From: Microbacterium sp. Marseille-Q6965
GTDB taxonomy: Bacteria > Actinomycetota > Actinomycetes > Actinomycetales > Microbacteriaceae
Length of the DNA: 64,000 nucleotides
Assembly (NCBI RefSeq): GCF_946151065.1
Contig: NZ_CAMGZA010000001.1
Coordinates: forward strand, 806,001 to 870,000
Direction of reading: 5' to 3'
Position 1 is the stretch's first letter; each line of letters starts with the position of its first letter. The notes beneath the pieces were generated by a model. The model saw only the letters and a list, made by a program, of their open reading frames with translations, ran no database searches and was not told the DNA's origin. The position numbers were made by a program, and so were the translations under genes. Below, in pieces: positions 53,034 to 62,487 of the stretch.

Positions 53034-54786
53034 GGCGGACGGCTCGTTCGCCCGCGACGGGCACGCCGACATCGCCGCGATCGTCGTCACCTACGACAGC
53101 GCGCGCGACCTGGGGCCGTTGCTGGCGACGCTGCGCCGTGAGGCCACCACGCTCGCGTTGCGGGTGATCGTCGCCGACAACTCCCCCGACGACGCGACGC
53201 TGCGCGTCGCCCGCGCGCATCCCGACGTCATCGCCGTGCCCACCGGCGGCAACCTCGGCTACGCCGGGGGAATCAACGCCGGCGCCGAGCACGTGGGCGA
53301 CGCCGAGAGCGTGCTCGTGCTCAACCCCGACCTGCGCGTGCGCGAGGGCGCGCTGGACGCGATGCTGGGCGCCCTTCGCGCCGACGCCCGTCGTGGGGCC
53401 GTGGTGCCGCGGATCGTCGACGCGGGCGGCCGCACCTCGGCATCGCTGTTCCGCGAGCCCACCCTGAGCCGAGCGCTCGGCGACGCGCTGCTCGGGCGGC
53501 TGTGGCGCCGGCGACCGCCCGCCCTGTCGGAATCCGTCCGCGACCCGCGGGCGTATGAGCGCGCGCACGACGTGGACTGGGCCACCGGGGCGGCGATCCT
53601 CCTTTCGGCGACCGCCATGGCGCGCGTAGGCGAGTGGGACGAGCGGTACTTCCTCTATTCGGAGGAGACCGACTACCTGCGCCGCGTGCGCGACGCGGGA
53701 TGGCGTGTGCACTTCACCCCGGCCGCGGTGGTCGCGCATGCCCAGGGCGGATCGGGAACGTCGAGCGCGCTGGAGTGCCTCCTCGAGGTGAATCGCGTGC
53801 GGTACATGCGCGCGCACGCGCCGCGGCGAGCGGGCCTCTATCGCGCGGCGCGACTGCTGGGCACGGCGCTGCGGGCACCGTGGTCGGCGCGGAATCGCCA
53901 CCTCGTGGCCGCGTTGTGCCGTGAGTCGCGATGGGACCGGTTGCCGGCGGCCACCTGGCGCGGCGACGGCTCCCCCGCCGCCGCCGTCGTCATCCCCGCC
54001 CACAACGAGGCCGCCGTCATCGAGCGGACGCTGGCGCGGCTGCGCGAGCCGGCGGCCGCCGGCTCCCTCGAGGTGCTCGTCGTGTGCAACGGCTGCACGG
54101 ACGACACGGCCGCGCGCGCCCGGCGCTTCACCGGCGTGCGGGTGCTCGAGATGACGGAGGGCTCCAAGCCCCGAGCGCTGAATGCCGGGATCGCGGCGGC
54201 GCGGGTGCGGCCCGTCATCGTCCTCGACGCCGACATCGAGCTACCGCCCAGCGCCATCCCCGGGGTCCTGCGGGCCCTGCGCCGCCCGGCCGTGCTCGCC
54301 GCCCGGCCGCCATTCGCATACGACGTCTCGTCGGCCGGGCCGCTCGTGCGCGCCTACTATCGAGCGCGCACCCGGGTGCCCGAGCTCAGCGCCGCCATGT
54401 GGGGCGCCGGCGTCTACGCCCTCGCCCCCGAGGGGGAACGCCGGGTTGCGCCCTTTCCGCTCGTGACCGCCGATGACGTGCACGTCGAGACGACGCTGGC
54501 CGGCACGACGGCGATCCCTCCCCTCGCCGCCGTGCGCGTGCGCGTGCCCACCACGACGCGCGATCTGCTGGCGACGCTGGTGCGCGTCCGCCGGGGCCCG
54601 GCCGAGCTCGGCATCGACACCGGGCGGCGCACGATGCGCGGCCTCCTGCGGACGATCGCGGGCCCCGCATCAGCGCGCGACGCCGTCGTCTACGCGGTGC
54701 TCGCCGCCGTCGCCCGACGGCGAGCGAGCCGCTCTCGACCGGGCGCGTGGGAGCGCGACGCGTCCAGCCGCGTCGCGGCCGCGTGA
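53026..54786 (+). CDS. Double GT2 glycosyltransferase fusion
   Basis: A 586-aa protein with two complete GT2 (GT-A) domains. Domain 1 (about 15-290) looks like a rhamnosyltransferase: IAAIVVTYDSARDLGPLLATL, VIVADNSPDDATLRV, GNLGYAGGINAG, VLVLNPDLRV, EETDYLRRVRDAGW. Domain 2 (about 315-545): VVIPAHNEAAVIERTLARL, VLVVCNGCTDDTAARAR, SKPRALNAGIAAA, VIVLDADIEL, and a VTADDVHVETTLAG acceptor region. GTG at 53026 with GAGGGGG upstream. It adds two successive sugars or has two acceptor sites. A hydrophobic C-terminal stretch is absent. It belongs with the glycan cluster. Confidence 0.88.
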   Translation: MREADGSFARDGHADIAAIVVTYDSARDLGPLLATLRREATTLALRVIVADNSPDDATLRVARAHPDVIAVPTGGNLGYAGGINAGAEHVGDAESVLVLNPDLRVREGALDAMLGALRADARRGAVVPRIVDAGGRTSASLFREPTLSRALGDALLGRLWRRRPPALSESVRDPRAYERAHDVDWATGAAILLSATAMARVGEWDERYFLYSEETDYLRRVRDAGWRVHFTPAAVVAHAQGGSGTSSALECLLEVNRVRYMRAHAPRRAGLYRAARLLGTALRAPWSARNRHLVAALCRESRWDRLPAATWRGDGSPAAAVVIPAHNEAAVIERTLARLREPAAAGSLEVLVVCNGCTDDTAARARRFTGVRVLEMTEGSKPRALNAGIAAARVRPVIVLDADIELPPSAIPGVLRALRRPAVLAARPPFAYDVSSAGPLVRAYYRARTRVPELSAAMWGAGVYALAPEGERRVAPFPLVTADDVHVETTLAGTTAIPPLAAVRVRVPTTTRDLLATLVRVRRGPAELGIDTGRRTMRGLLRTIAGPASARDAVVYAVLAAVARRRASRSRPGAWERDASSRVAAA

Positions 54787-54801
54787 GGGGCGACGAGGGC
54801 G

Positions 54802-56007
54802 TCACGCCGAGTGGGTCGACGGCGGGGGCGCGATCGCCCCGGCGCGGTCCGCGCGTCGCGACAGCCCCGCCACCTCGTGCAGCACGGCGCTCACACCCTC
54901 GCTGAACACGCGGTGGTCACGCGCGGCCTCGACCTTGCGCCGTCCCGCCGCCCCCATGCGTGCCGCGCGCTCGGGGTCGCGCCACAGGGCGAGGATCGCC
55001 TGCCGCAGCGCCGCATGATCGCCGGCGGGCACCCACACGCCCTCCACGCCGTCGACGAACGCGCCGCGCTGCCCGGCGACCGCCGAGACGATGACGGCCT
55101 TACCCATCGCCCACGCCTCGTTCATGCAGGTGATGCCGTTGTCGCTGTCGGTGGGGCGCAGCGGGACGACGACGAAGCGCGAGCGCGCGTACAGGTCGCG
55201 CAGCTCCTCGGCGCTCATCGTGCCGAAGGTCACGTGCGGCGGAGCGTCGGCCTCGCCGCGGCGGTCGCCGTCCGCGGCGTTCCACCAGTCCGGTCGTGAG
55301 GTGTCGAGGACCCCGGCGATGTGGCACGGGATGTCGAGTCCGTCCAGTGCGCGCACGAGCGTCGGGTAGTCGCGCATCTCGCCCCCCGCGGCGCAGATCG
55401 TGTGGAGCCCGTCGGCGGGAACGGGCGCCCAGAACGCGGTATCGAGCGTCCAGGGCAACGCGACGAGCGCGTCGGCCGGCACGCCGACGGATCGCACCGC
55501 GAACTCGCGCTGCGTCACGGGCGGCAGGATGATGCGGTCCAGGCGCGGGTGCGCCGCGCGGAGCAGCACCGCCTTCTTGCGCTCCGAGATCCGGGTCAGC
55601 AGCGCGACGATGCGCATGCGCCGCCGCGAGATCCGGCACAGCAGTGCGAGGACGAGGGCCACGTCCGCCACGCTCCAGCAGAAGACGGCATCGAAGCGTG
55701 GACCGACGCGCAGCGCCTCCAGCACCTGAACCAGTCTCATCGGCACACGCCGGTACAGGGCGCGCAGCCACCGCGGAGGATCGGTGCCGAGGGCACGGTC
55801 GACGTAGACGATGTCTGCGTCGACGTCGAGCATCCACGAGCGCGGCCCCCCGCCCGGCATCGACGGGTCGGGCGTCGGGAACAGCGTGTTGGCGAGCACG
55901 AGCACGCGGGGCCTGCGGGATGACGCGGCGGAAGCCGCGACGCGCCCGTCCGACGAGCGCCGCGCGCGGCGACCGGGCGGCGACGCACGCGCGATGAAGC
56001 CGGTCAC
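54802..56007 (-). CDS. Glycosyltransferase, GT4-like (GT-B fold)
   Basis: A 401-aa GT-B enzyme. N-terminal domain: RVLVLANTLFPTPDPSMPGGG and DAVFCWSVADVALVLALL. C-terminal domain: HTICAAGGEMRDYPTLVRAL, HVTFGTMSAEELRDLYARSRFVVVPLR, NGITCMNEAWAMGKAVIVS (nucleotide-sugar site, with E) and GDHAALRQAILALWRD. GTG start overlaps the stop of the O-antigen-ligase gene (GTGA). The last gene of the minus-strand glycan operon; its 3' end faces the GT2 fusion with 15 bases between. Confidence 0.85.
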   Translation of the reverse strand: MTGFIARASPPGRRARRSSDGRVAASAASSRRPRVLVLANTLFPTPDPSMPGGGPRSWMLDVDADIVYVDRALGTDPPRWLRALYRRVPMRLVQVLEALRVGPRFDAVFCWSVADVALVLALLCRISRRRMRIVALLTRISERKKAVLLRAAHPRLDRIILPPVTQREFAVRSVGVPADALVALPWTLDTAFWAPVPADGLHTICAAGGEMRDYPTLVRALDGLDIPCHIAGVLDTSRPDWWNAADGDRRGEADAPPHVTFGTMSAEELRDLYARSRFVVVPLRPTDSDNGITCMNEAWAMGKAVIVSAVAGQRGAFVDGVEGVWVPAGDHAALRQAILALWRDPERAARMGAAGRRKVEAARDHRVFSEGVSAVLHEVAGLSRRADRAGAIAPPPSTHSA

Positions 56008-57392
56008 GCGATGCCTCGCAGCGCGGCGGCGCGTACGGGGCGGTGCGAACGCGCCAGCGACTCATCGGCGCGCCCGATCGCGCGCACCGCGCCCGCGAGC
56101 CCCACCAGCAGGAAGAACATGCCCGCCGAGATGGGGAAGCTGAGGCCGTCGAAGAACGCGAACAGGATGACGGTCGTGCCCAGCGCCGCCGCGATCCCGC
56201 GGCCGAGGGCCGCGATGTCGGCGTAGGGAGAGCGACGGATCGTCTGGACGGCGCCCCACAGCGCCGCCACCACCACCGCGCCGGCGGCGAGCGCGCCCAG
56301 CACCCCGAGCTCGAGCAGCAGCAGAGCCCACTGATTGTCGAAGATGTAGTACCGGGGCAGGAACGTGCCGAGGCCGACGCCGAGAACCGGGCTGGCGGCG
56401 AGGAACTCGGGGATGCGCGCGAGGCCGTCGGTGCGGGACTCCGTGCTGGGGTCGCTCCCGATGCCGAGGAACAGGCCGACGATGGTGCCGTACAGGCCCG
56501 GCACGACCACCACGGCGGCGGCGCCGGCGAGAGCGGCGCCGATGGCGACCGCCACCCGATACGCGGCGGGCAGCGCGGGCAGCGACAGCACGATCGCGGC
56601 GGCCAGTCCGACAAGACTCGAGCGCGAGACGGAGAGGATCGCGGAGAAGACGATGAGGGCGGCCGGCAGCCATGTCCACGGCAGGCGCCCTCGACCGGCC
56701 TCGGCTCGCGTCACGCCCATGGTGATGGCCAGCGGCACGATCGAGCAGATCGCCGCGGAGTGCTCCAGGGGATGGGTGGCGGTGCCCGTGGGCCGGGTGA
56801 ACTCCCCCCGGGCGATGACGCCCCCGTCCTCCACCTGCACGCCCGGGATCAGCGCGGTCACATCCAGCAGCGTCTGATTCGTCACGAACTGCGCCAGGCC
56901 GAGCAGCGCGACGAGCGTGCCGGCGACGACGATGCGCCCGAGCAACGCGTCCACGTCGCGCAGCGTGCGCAGGCCGTCGATCATGACGAGCACGACGCCC
57001 GTCCACGACAGCAGGCGGGCGATCGCCGACACGGCCGATCCGATCTGGTCGTGCGGCTGCCCGCGCAGCATCGCGGCGGCGAAGCTGACCAGCGCGACGA
57101 GCAGGAGCGCCGCGAGCGCCCAGCGCACGGGGTGGGCCGCGCGCACCACGTCGACCTCGCGCGCCTGCAGGCGGGCGATCACCCACCACAGCAGCAGCAC
57201 GAGCCCCCACAGCATGGCGGGCCGCCCCATCGAGCCCAGCCCCGCGATCACGAGATTCGACGGGACGGCGAACAGCAGCACGACGTAGACGGTGATCATC
57301 GTCAACGCCGTGCCGGTGCGCGCAGGGCGCACCCACCGGCCCCATGCGGCCGAGACCGGGGGCGGGAGCGCGACCGGGCGGCCCGAGCTCAT
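56004..57392 (-). CDS. O-antigen ligase / polysaccharide polymerase (Wzy/WaaL family)
   Basis: A 462-aa polytopic protein with about twelve helices and the large loop typical of the O-antigen ligase/polymerase superfamily (GVQVEDGGVIARGEFTRPTGTATHPLEHSA, with the RPTGT-xHP motif). A later segment, GLARIPEFLAASPVLGVGLGTFLPRYY, contains the GxGxGTF region. In a Wzx/Wzy pathway it would polymerise repeat units on undecaprenyl diphosphate or link the chain to its anchor. Start overlaps the preceding Wzz-like gene (ATGA). Confidence 0.85.
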   Translation of the reverse strand: MSSGRPVALPPPVSAAWGRWVRPARTGTALTMITVYVVLLFAVPSNLVIAGLGSMGRPAMLWGLVLLLWWVIARLQAREVDVVRAAHPVRWALAALLLVALVSFAAAMLRGQPHDQIGSAVSAIARLLSWTGVVLVMIDGLRTLRDVDALLGRIVVAGTLVALLGLAQFVTNQTLLDVTALIPGVQVEDGGVIARGEFTRPTGTATHPLEHSAAICSIVPLAITMGVTRAEAGRGRLPWTWLPAALIVFSAILSVSRSSLVGLAAAIVLSLPALPAAYRVAVAIGAALAGAAAVVVVPGLYGTIVGLFLGIGSDPSTESRTDGLARIPEFLAASPVLGVGLGTFLPRYYIFDNQWALLLLELGVLGALAAGAVVVAALWGAVQTIRRSPYADIAALGRGIAAALGTTVILFAFFDGLSFPISAGMFFLLVGLAGAVRAIGRADESLARSHRPVRAAALRGIA

Positions 57393-58228
57393 CGCCGTCG
57401 TCCCGCCCGTCCGCCGTCGCCGCGCGCGGGAACCGGTGCGGGGCGCTCCTCCACGAGCATTCGTTCGATCGCCTCGTCGACGTCGACCTCCACGTCGACG
57501 CCCTCGTCCTCCTCAGCCGTGGTCACCTCGGAACGGACGGCCTCGGCCCCGGTGGTCGTGTCATCCGGCTCGTCGCCCCTCACCGCCCGCTTGCGACGCG
57601 GCCTGCGCGCGAGCCCGTCCACCGCGGCCGCGACGAGCAGCACGAGAAGCAGCGAGCCGGCTCCCGTGAGGCCGGCGGCCATGAGTCGGTCACGGTTCGA
57701 CAGGGTGCCCTCGGACGAGACGGCGACGGTCCAGATGCTCATCCGCAGTTCGGAGGAGACCTCCTGCTCGTCCTGGATCTCTCCGAAGACGTGCTCGGTG
57801 CGCTGCAGCATCTCGTCGACGATCCGGGCGGCGTCGCCGTCGTCCGCCGCGCTCGCCGTGATGAGGATCATCGGCGCGGAGCTGGTGTGATCGCGCGCCA
57901 CCTGCACCTCGGCGCCGTCGTACGGCTCGAGGACCTCGGCGACGGAGGCCTCCGCCCCGGCGACCCGCACGAGCACGTCCGCAGCCGTGCCCAGGCCGCC
58001 GAGGTAGAGGAAGGGGTTCGGCTCCGTCTCCACCTCCTCGCCGTCCACCTCCACCACGGTCACCGGCATGCTTGCCTCGCCGGGCAGCAGCATCTGGGTC
58101 GCGGTGCGCTGATACGTCGGCGGTGTGTGCGTCCATACCGCCAGCGCCGCGCCCGCGGCCAGGAGGGCGCCCGGCAGCACGATGTACCACCTCCGCACCA
58201 GCCCTCGAAGCGTTTCTGCGATGTTCAT
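57389..58228 (-). CDS. Wzz-like chain-length/export protein (second copy)
   Basis: A 279-aa protein: membrane helix near the N-terminus (WYIVLPGALLAAGAALAVW), an extracytoplasmic domain (about 35-180), a second helix (about 185-210), then a basic, acidic C-terminal tail (EEDEGVDVEVDVDEAIERML). No Walker A, so it is not a BY-kinase fusion. It resembles YveK/CapA-like Wzz proteins of Gram-positives. The ATG overlaps the stop of the preceding, similarly organised gene (ATGA). Confidence 0.75.
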   Translation of the reverse strand: MNIAETLRGLVRRWYIVLPGALLAAGAALAVWTHTPPTYQRTATQMLLPGEASMPVTVVEVDGEEVETEPNPFLYLGGLGTAADVLVRVAGAEASVAEVLEPYDGAEVQVARDHTSSAPMILITASAADDGDAARIVDEMLQRTEHVFGEIQDEQEVSSELRMSIWTVAVSSEGTLSNRDRLMAAGLTGAGSLLLVLLVAAAVDGLARRPRRKRAVRGDEPDDTTTGAEAVRSEVTTAEEDEGVDVEVDVDEAIERMLVEERPAPVPARGDGGRAGRRR

Positions 58229-58905
58229 TCGTCTCCCCTTTCGCGAGCATTCGTCCTCGCACGCGGGCGCCACGCGTGGGCGGCCCGATCCGTCGCGACC
58301 GCCGCGCCTCCGGCGGCGATCAGGCCCGCCGCTCCGAGAGCGCCGAGCCCCGCGAGCTGGCCGGTGCGCGACGGCGCGATGTGGTCGATGCGCGTGCTGA
58401 GCGGATCGACCTCGGCCTTGATGTCGGTGATCTGGCCGGGCTGTCGGTGCAGCGCGGTGCTGTGCGAGATCCGGGCCAGCGCCTCGCGCTGGCGTTCCTC
58501 CACCCATGCGCGAGAAGGGCCCACGATCTGCACCACGATCTCCGCCGCCGCGTAGCTCGGCTTCCACTGGTTGCCGTAATCGGTCAGCCCCACCTGCACG
58601 CCCTGGCGCAGCCCGGCGCCGTGGTAGGGGGCGTCGGCGCGGGCGTATCGCACGGTGGGCTGGCCGGGCACCACCTCCGAGGCGACGGCGCCCGCGAACG
58701 CGATCACGTTCTGATCCTTGATCGACTGCTCCACGCCCAACGCGTTGTCGGTGCCCCACAGGAACATGACGGTGGTGCGCGTCGTGTACACGCCGCCGGC
58801 AGCGGAGGCGACGAGGTACCACGCGAGCAGCGCGGTGGCACCCAGCGCCGCAGCTGCGGCGTACCACCGCCGACCCAGGGTGACGAGCAGCTCACGCAGC
58901 GTCAC
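58225..58905 (-). CDS. Wzz-like chain-length/export protein (first copy)
   Basis: A 226-aa protein with the same plan as the next gene: N-terminal helix (VTLGRRWYAAAAALGATALLAWYLVAS), extracytoplasmic domain with RTTVMFLWGTDNAL and SRAWVEERQREALARISHS, and a C-terminal helix (LAGLGALGAAGLIAAGG). Short basic tail. GTG at 58905 overlaps the stop of the WsaF-like gene (GTGA). With its neighbour it probably sets the length of the exported glycan; no associated tyrosine kinase is encoded in the window. Confidence 0.72.
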   Translation of the reverse strand: MTLRELLVTLGRRWYAAAAALGATALLAWYLVASAAGGVYTTRTTVMFLWGTDNALGVEQSIKDQNVIAFAGAVASEVVPGQPTVRYARADAPYHGAGLRQGVQVGLTDYGNQWKPSYAAAEIVVQIVGPSRAWVEERQREALARISHSTALHRQPGQITDIKAEVDPLSTRIDHIAPSRTGQLAGLGALGAAGLIAAGGAAVATDRAAHAWRPRARTNARERGDE

Positions 58906-60158
58906 GATGCCTCCGCCCGGTCGCCCGGGGCCGCGGGCGCGCCCGGCCTGCCGGCGCCCCACACCTCGTCCTCGAGGATGCGCACGATGTCGGCCTGCGC
59001 CCGGTCCCACCCCGACCGCGCCGTCGCGGCGATGCGGAGCGCGTGCGCCTGACGGTCGGGCCGGTCGACGGCCGCGACGAGGGCGGCCGCGATGCCGGCA
59101 GGGGTCGGACGCGCCCATGCCGGCGCCGGGCCCGGCAGATCGGCACGCGCCGAGGGCGTGTCGCCGACGACGGGCACGACGCCCGCGGCGATCATCTCCT
59201 CGGCCACGAGGGAGATGTTGGTGAACGACATCGCCAGGCCCGCCACGCAGCGTCCGTACAGCTCGTTGAGCGCGGCGGGTGCGAGTCTGCCGTGCCGCGT
59301 CGCCGGGAACGGCAGGTCGCGCACGTGCTCGCCGTACACGTGGATGGGTACCTCGGGCCGTGCGGCGTGGAAGCGTGTCAGCGCGAGCCGCGCGAGCTCC
59401 CACCCGCGGCGCGCGACGCCCGGGCGGGCGTACGCGACGACGCCGTCGCGATGCGCATCGGGCGCCGCCCGGTACACCGTCGTGTCGCAGCCGAACGAGG
59501 TGACATCGGGTTCGATGCCCACCTCCGTGCGCAGGGCGTGCGCGACGGCCTCCCCGAGCGCGACGCAGCGGAAACCGAAGCGATAGGTGTCCTCGGCCAG
59601 CGCGTACGCGGCGCCGCGGGGGTGGAACCACGGTTCGAAGTCCTGCACGAAGTACAGTCGCCGCATCGGCGCACGGCCGTGCACGGCCAGCACGTGGGCC
59701 GTCTCCCATGAGGAGGCGACGGCGGCATCGACGCCGGTGATGCCGTCACGGGCGTCGCGCACCTCGGCTCGCACCGCCGGCCACCACTCGCGGATGACCC
59801 GCGCGCGCTCCGCGGGGTCACCGCCGTGCCGCTCGTCGAGGAACAGCACGCAGCGGTGCCCCCGCGCCTCGACCGCTTCCACCATGCGGAAGAGAGTGGT
59901 GTGGCCGCCCGATCCGGGACCGGGCGGTGTCAGCACCCACCCCACGGCGAGGGGCACGCCGTGGGGTGGGGCCGCTGTGGGGGCGGCGAGCCGCAGGTCG
60001 GCGGAATCGGCGATGTCGGCGTCGGGCAGCCCGAGCACGCTCCCCGCGTCGCCCAGGGCTCCCGCGAGGCGGCTCGCGGCGCGCCGCAGCACGCCACGCG
60101 ATCCCTCGCGGGCCAGCACCCGCATCCCCCTCAGCGCCGTGGCGCCCGCGCCGTCCAT
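58902..60158 (-). CDS. WsaF-like GT4 glycosyltransferase
   Basis: A 418-aa enzyme resembling WsaF rhamnosyltransferases. LTPPGPGSGGHTTLFRMVEA, DAAVASSWETAHVLAVHG, YFVQDFEPWFHPRGAAYALAEDTYRFGFRC and FGCDTTVYRAA are the diagnostic stretches; the C-terminal part has MSFTNISLVAEEMIAAGVVPVVGD. WsaF joins rhamnose units in S-layer glycan linkers, so a rhamnose-containing polymer is plausible. ATG at 60158 is chosen for GGGGAG 9 bases upstream; a GTG at 60167 is too close to it. The N-terminal 70 residues look like a partial extra domain. Confidence 0.82.
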   Translation of the reverse strand: MDGAGATALRGMRVLAREGSRGVLRRAASRLAGALGDAGSVLGLPDADIADSADLRLAAPTAAPPHGVPLAVGWVLTPPGPGSGGHTTLFRMVEAVEARGHRCVLFLDERHGGDPAERARVIREWWPAVRAEVRDARDGITGVDAAVASSWETAHVLAVHGRAPMRRLYFVQDFEPWFHPRGAAYALAEDTYRFGFRCVALGEAVAHALRTEVGIEPDVTSFGCDTTVYRAAPDAHRDGVVAYARPGVARRGWELARLALTRFHAARPEVPIHVYGEHVRDLPFPATRHGRLAPAALNELYGRCVAGLAMSFTNISLVAEEMIAAGVVPVVGDTPSARADLPGPAPAWARPTPAGIAAALVAAVDRPDRQAHALRIAATARSGWDRAQADIVRILEDEVWGAGRPGAPAAPGDRAEAS

Positions 60159-60179
60159 TCGCCGCACTCCCCCTTCGTC

Positions 60180-61343
60180 CTATGACGAGGAGTGGACGAG
60201 TGCGCCCCCTGATACCCGAGGATGCTCGCGGACGGTCTCGAGGATCCGTTCCGCGACATCCGCCCACGTGGCGCGCGACGCCGCCTCCCGCGCGGCCGCT
60301 CCCCTGCGCTGGGCCTCGCGCCGATCACACAGCGCCAGCATCGCCGCGTGAAGGGCTCGCTCGTCCCACGGGTCGACGACGATCGCGCCCGTGCCCAGCA
60401 TCTCGGAGGCCCCGCCCTGCGACGTGGCGATGACGGGCAGCCCCGCGGAGGCGGCCTCCAGGTAGGCGATGGGCGACGGATCGAACAGGCTCGGCAGGAC
60501 GAACGCGGTCGCCTGCGCGTACAACCCGTCCAGGACGGCCTGGGCACGCGCGTCGTGGCGCGGCAGCAGGCCATGGTCGACGACGCCCGGGGCCTCGACG
60601 CGGTCGTGCCGGCCGACGAGGTGCAGCACCGCGTCGGGACGCACGGCCCGCACGCGTTGGAAGGCCTCGAGCACCCGCTCGCCGTTCTTGCGCCGCCAGT
60701 CGACACCGACGAAGAGGAACACGGGAGCGGCGCCCCGCGCCGGCCGTCGCGCGGTGGCGCGCGGCCGGTGTCCCATGCCGACCACGTGCACCCGATCGGC
60801 AGGGATGCCGTAGTCGGCGCGCAGCGTCTCGGCGGCCCAGCGGGTGCTCACGAGGTTGAGGTCCGCCCGGCGGGACGATCGTCGCTGCACCGCGATCCAG
60901 CGAGCCACCGCGGCCGCGCGGAAACCAGCGGCGCGCGTGTCGGAGTGCTCGTGCGCCCACATGCTCTGCAGCGTCGCATCGTCATACGTGGCGACCATGG
61001 CACCCGCCGTGCGCACGCGATCCAGGCGGTAGGCGTCGGTGCCCGTCGCGAGCACGAGGTCGAGGGGCCCGCGGCGAAGGATCGCTCGGGTGAACGCCGC
61101 CTCGCGCGCGGCCATCTTGAGCGCGTCGTGTTCCGCGGCGCCCGGTTCGCGGTGGCGGAGGGTGGCGGCGAGGTGGATCGGCGCCGTGACCGCGCGGGGC
61201 ACGTCGTAGCCGATCTCGACCACGTCGGCGCCGTGCTGCCGCAGCCCGCCCAGCAGCCCGTGGGGTGTTCCCGACCACAGGTCGGGCGTGATGGCGCCCC
61301 GGTGGGGTTGCACGAGGCCCACCCGCAGCCGGCGGGCGCTCAC
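60180..61343 (-). CDS. GT4 family glycosyltransferase
   Basis: A 387-aa GT-B enzyme. RVGLVQPHRGAITPDLWSGTPHGLLGGL in the N-domain, NLVSTRWAAETLRADYGIPADRVHVVGMG at the linker and PVFLFVGVDWRRKNGERVLEAFQRV plus FVLPSLFDPSPIAYLEAASAGLPVIAT in the C-domain, with the EAxxxGxP motif of GT4. Retaining transferase; donor and acceptor unknown. GTG at 61343 overlaps the stop of the aminotransferase gene (GTGA). Confidence 0.85.
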   Translation of the reverse strand: MSARRLRVGLVQPHRGAITPDLWSGTPHGLLGGLRQHGADVVEIGYDVPRAVTAPIHLAATLRHREPGAAEHDALKMAAREAAFTRAILRRGPLDLVLATGTDAYRLDRVRTAGAMVATYDDATLQSMWAHEHSDTRAAGFRAAAVARWIAVQRRSSRRADLNLVSTRWAAETLRADYGIPADRVHVVGMGHRPRATARRPARGAAPVFLFVGVDWRRKNGERVLEAFQRVRAVRPDAVLHLVGRHDRVEAPGVVDHGLLPRHDARAQAVLDGLYAQATAFVLPSLFDPSPIAYLEAASAGLPVIATSQGGASEMLGTGAIVVDPWDERALHAAMLALCDRREAQRRGAAAREAASRATWADVAERILETVREHPRVSGGALVHSSS

Positions 61344-62476
61344 CGCTTCGCCCCTGTCGCCGTCGCCGCGCACAGCGCCTCCGCCACGCGCTCCTGCTGC
61401 GCGGCCGTGAGGTGCGCGTGCATGGGCAGCGACAGGATCTGATCGGCCGCTGCCTCGGCCACCGGGAAACTGCCGCGGGCCAGGCCCAGGTGGGCGTAGG
61501 CGCCCGTAAGATGCAGCGGCGTCGGGTAGTGGATGCCGGTGCCGATGCCCTCGGCCTCGAGGACCGCCCTGACGCGGTCGCGCGCGGCGACGCGCACCAC
61601 GTAGAGGTGCCACACGTCGTCGTTGCCGGCTCGCGCCGACGGGACCCGCACACCGGGCGCATCGCGAAGCAGCTCGTCATATCGCGCGGCCGCGCGGCGG
61701 CGCGCCTCCGTCCACGCGGGCAGACGGCGCAGCTTGGCCCGCAGCACGGCGGCCTGCACGGCGTCGAGCCGCGAGTTCATGCCCACGCGGTCGTGCACGT
61801 ACTTCACGGTGCTGCCGTGGGCTGCCGTGCTGCGCACGATCTCGGCGATGAGGGGGTCGTCGGTGAGCACCGCTCCCGCATCGCCCGCGGCACCGAGGTT
61901 CTTGCCGGGGTAGAAGCTCGTGGCGGCCACCGTGCCGAGCGCGCCCGCGCGCCCCGCGGCCGACGACGCCCCCTGCGCCTGCGCGGCGTCCTCGACGATC
62001 GCCAGATCGTGCCGCCGCGCGATCCGGTGCAGCGCCTCCACCGGCGCTGTCTGCCCGAACAGGTGCACGGGCGCGATCGCCCGCGTGCGCGGTGTGACGG
62101 CCGCCTCGACGGCATCGGGGTCGATGAGAAGGTGCTCCTCGTCGACGTCGACCGGCACCGGCACTGCGCCCAGGCGGGAGGCCGCCTCGGCCGTGGCGAT
62201 GAAGGTGTTCGCCGGCAGGATCACCTCATCGCCCGGGCCCACGCCCACGGCGCGATAGGCGAGCTCGAGCGCGTCGGTGCCGTTGCCGACGCCGACGGCG
62301 TGCGCCACGCCGATGAAGTCGGCGTACTCGCGCTCGAACGCGGCGATCTCCTCGCCGCCGATGAACTCCGCCGACAGCAGCTGCCGACGCCACACGGCGA
62401 GCACGTCGTCCGCCACCTCCTCCGAGGGTGCGACGAGGTCGACGAACGGGACGGTGGTGCGCAGGCTGATTGCCAT
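61340..62476 (-). CDS. DegT/DnrJ/EryC1/StrS-type sugar aminotransferase
   Basis: A 378-aa PLP enzyme. PLP lysine in ATSFYPGKNLGAAGDAG, substrate blocks VGNGTDALELAYRAVGVGPGDEVILPANTFIATAEA, IVEDAAQAQGA and NSRLDAVQAAVL. It transaminates a keto-sugar nucleotide (FdtB/QdtB/WecE type), giving an amino-sugar donor for the glycan; the sugar cannot be told. No partner isomerase or acetyltransferase is seen in the window. ATG at 62476, 11 bases after the flippase stop. Confidence 0.87.
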   Translation of the reverse strand: MAISLRTTVPFVDLVAPSEEVADDVLAVWRRQLLSAEFIGGEEIAAFEREYADFIGVAHAVGVGNGTDALELAYRAVGVGPGDEVILPANTFIATAEAASRLGAVPVPVDVDEEHLLIDPDAVEAAVTPRTRAIAPVHLFGQTAPVEALHRIARRHDLAIVEDAAQAQGASSAAGRAGALGTVAATSFYPGKNLGAAGDAGAVLTDDPLIAEIVRSTAAHGSTVKYVHDRVGMNSRLDAVQAAVLRAKLRRLPAWTEARRRAAARYDELLRDAPGVRVPSARAGNDDVWHLYVVRVAARDRVRAVLEAEGIGTGIHYPTPLHLTGAYAHLGLARGSFPVAEAAADQILSLPMHAHLTAAQQERVAEALCAATATGAKR

Positions 62477-62487
62477 GGTTCTGCTCC

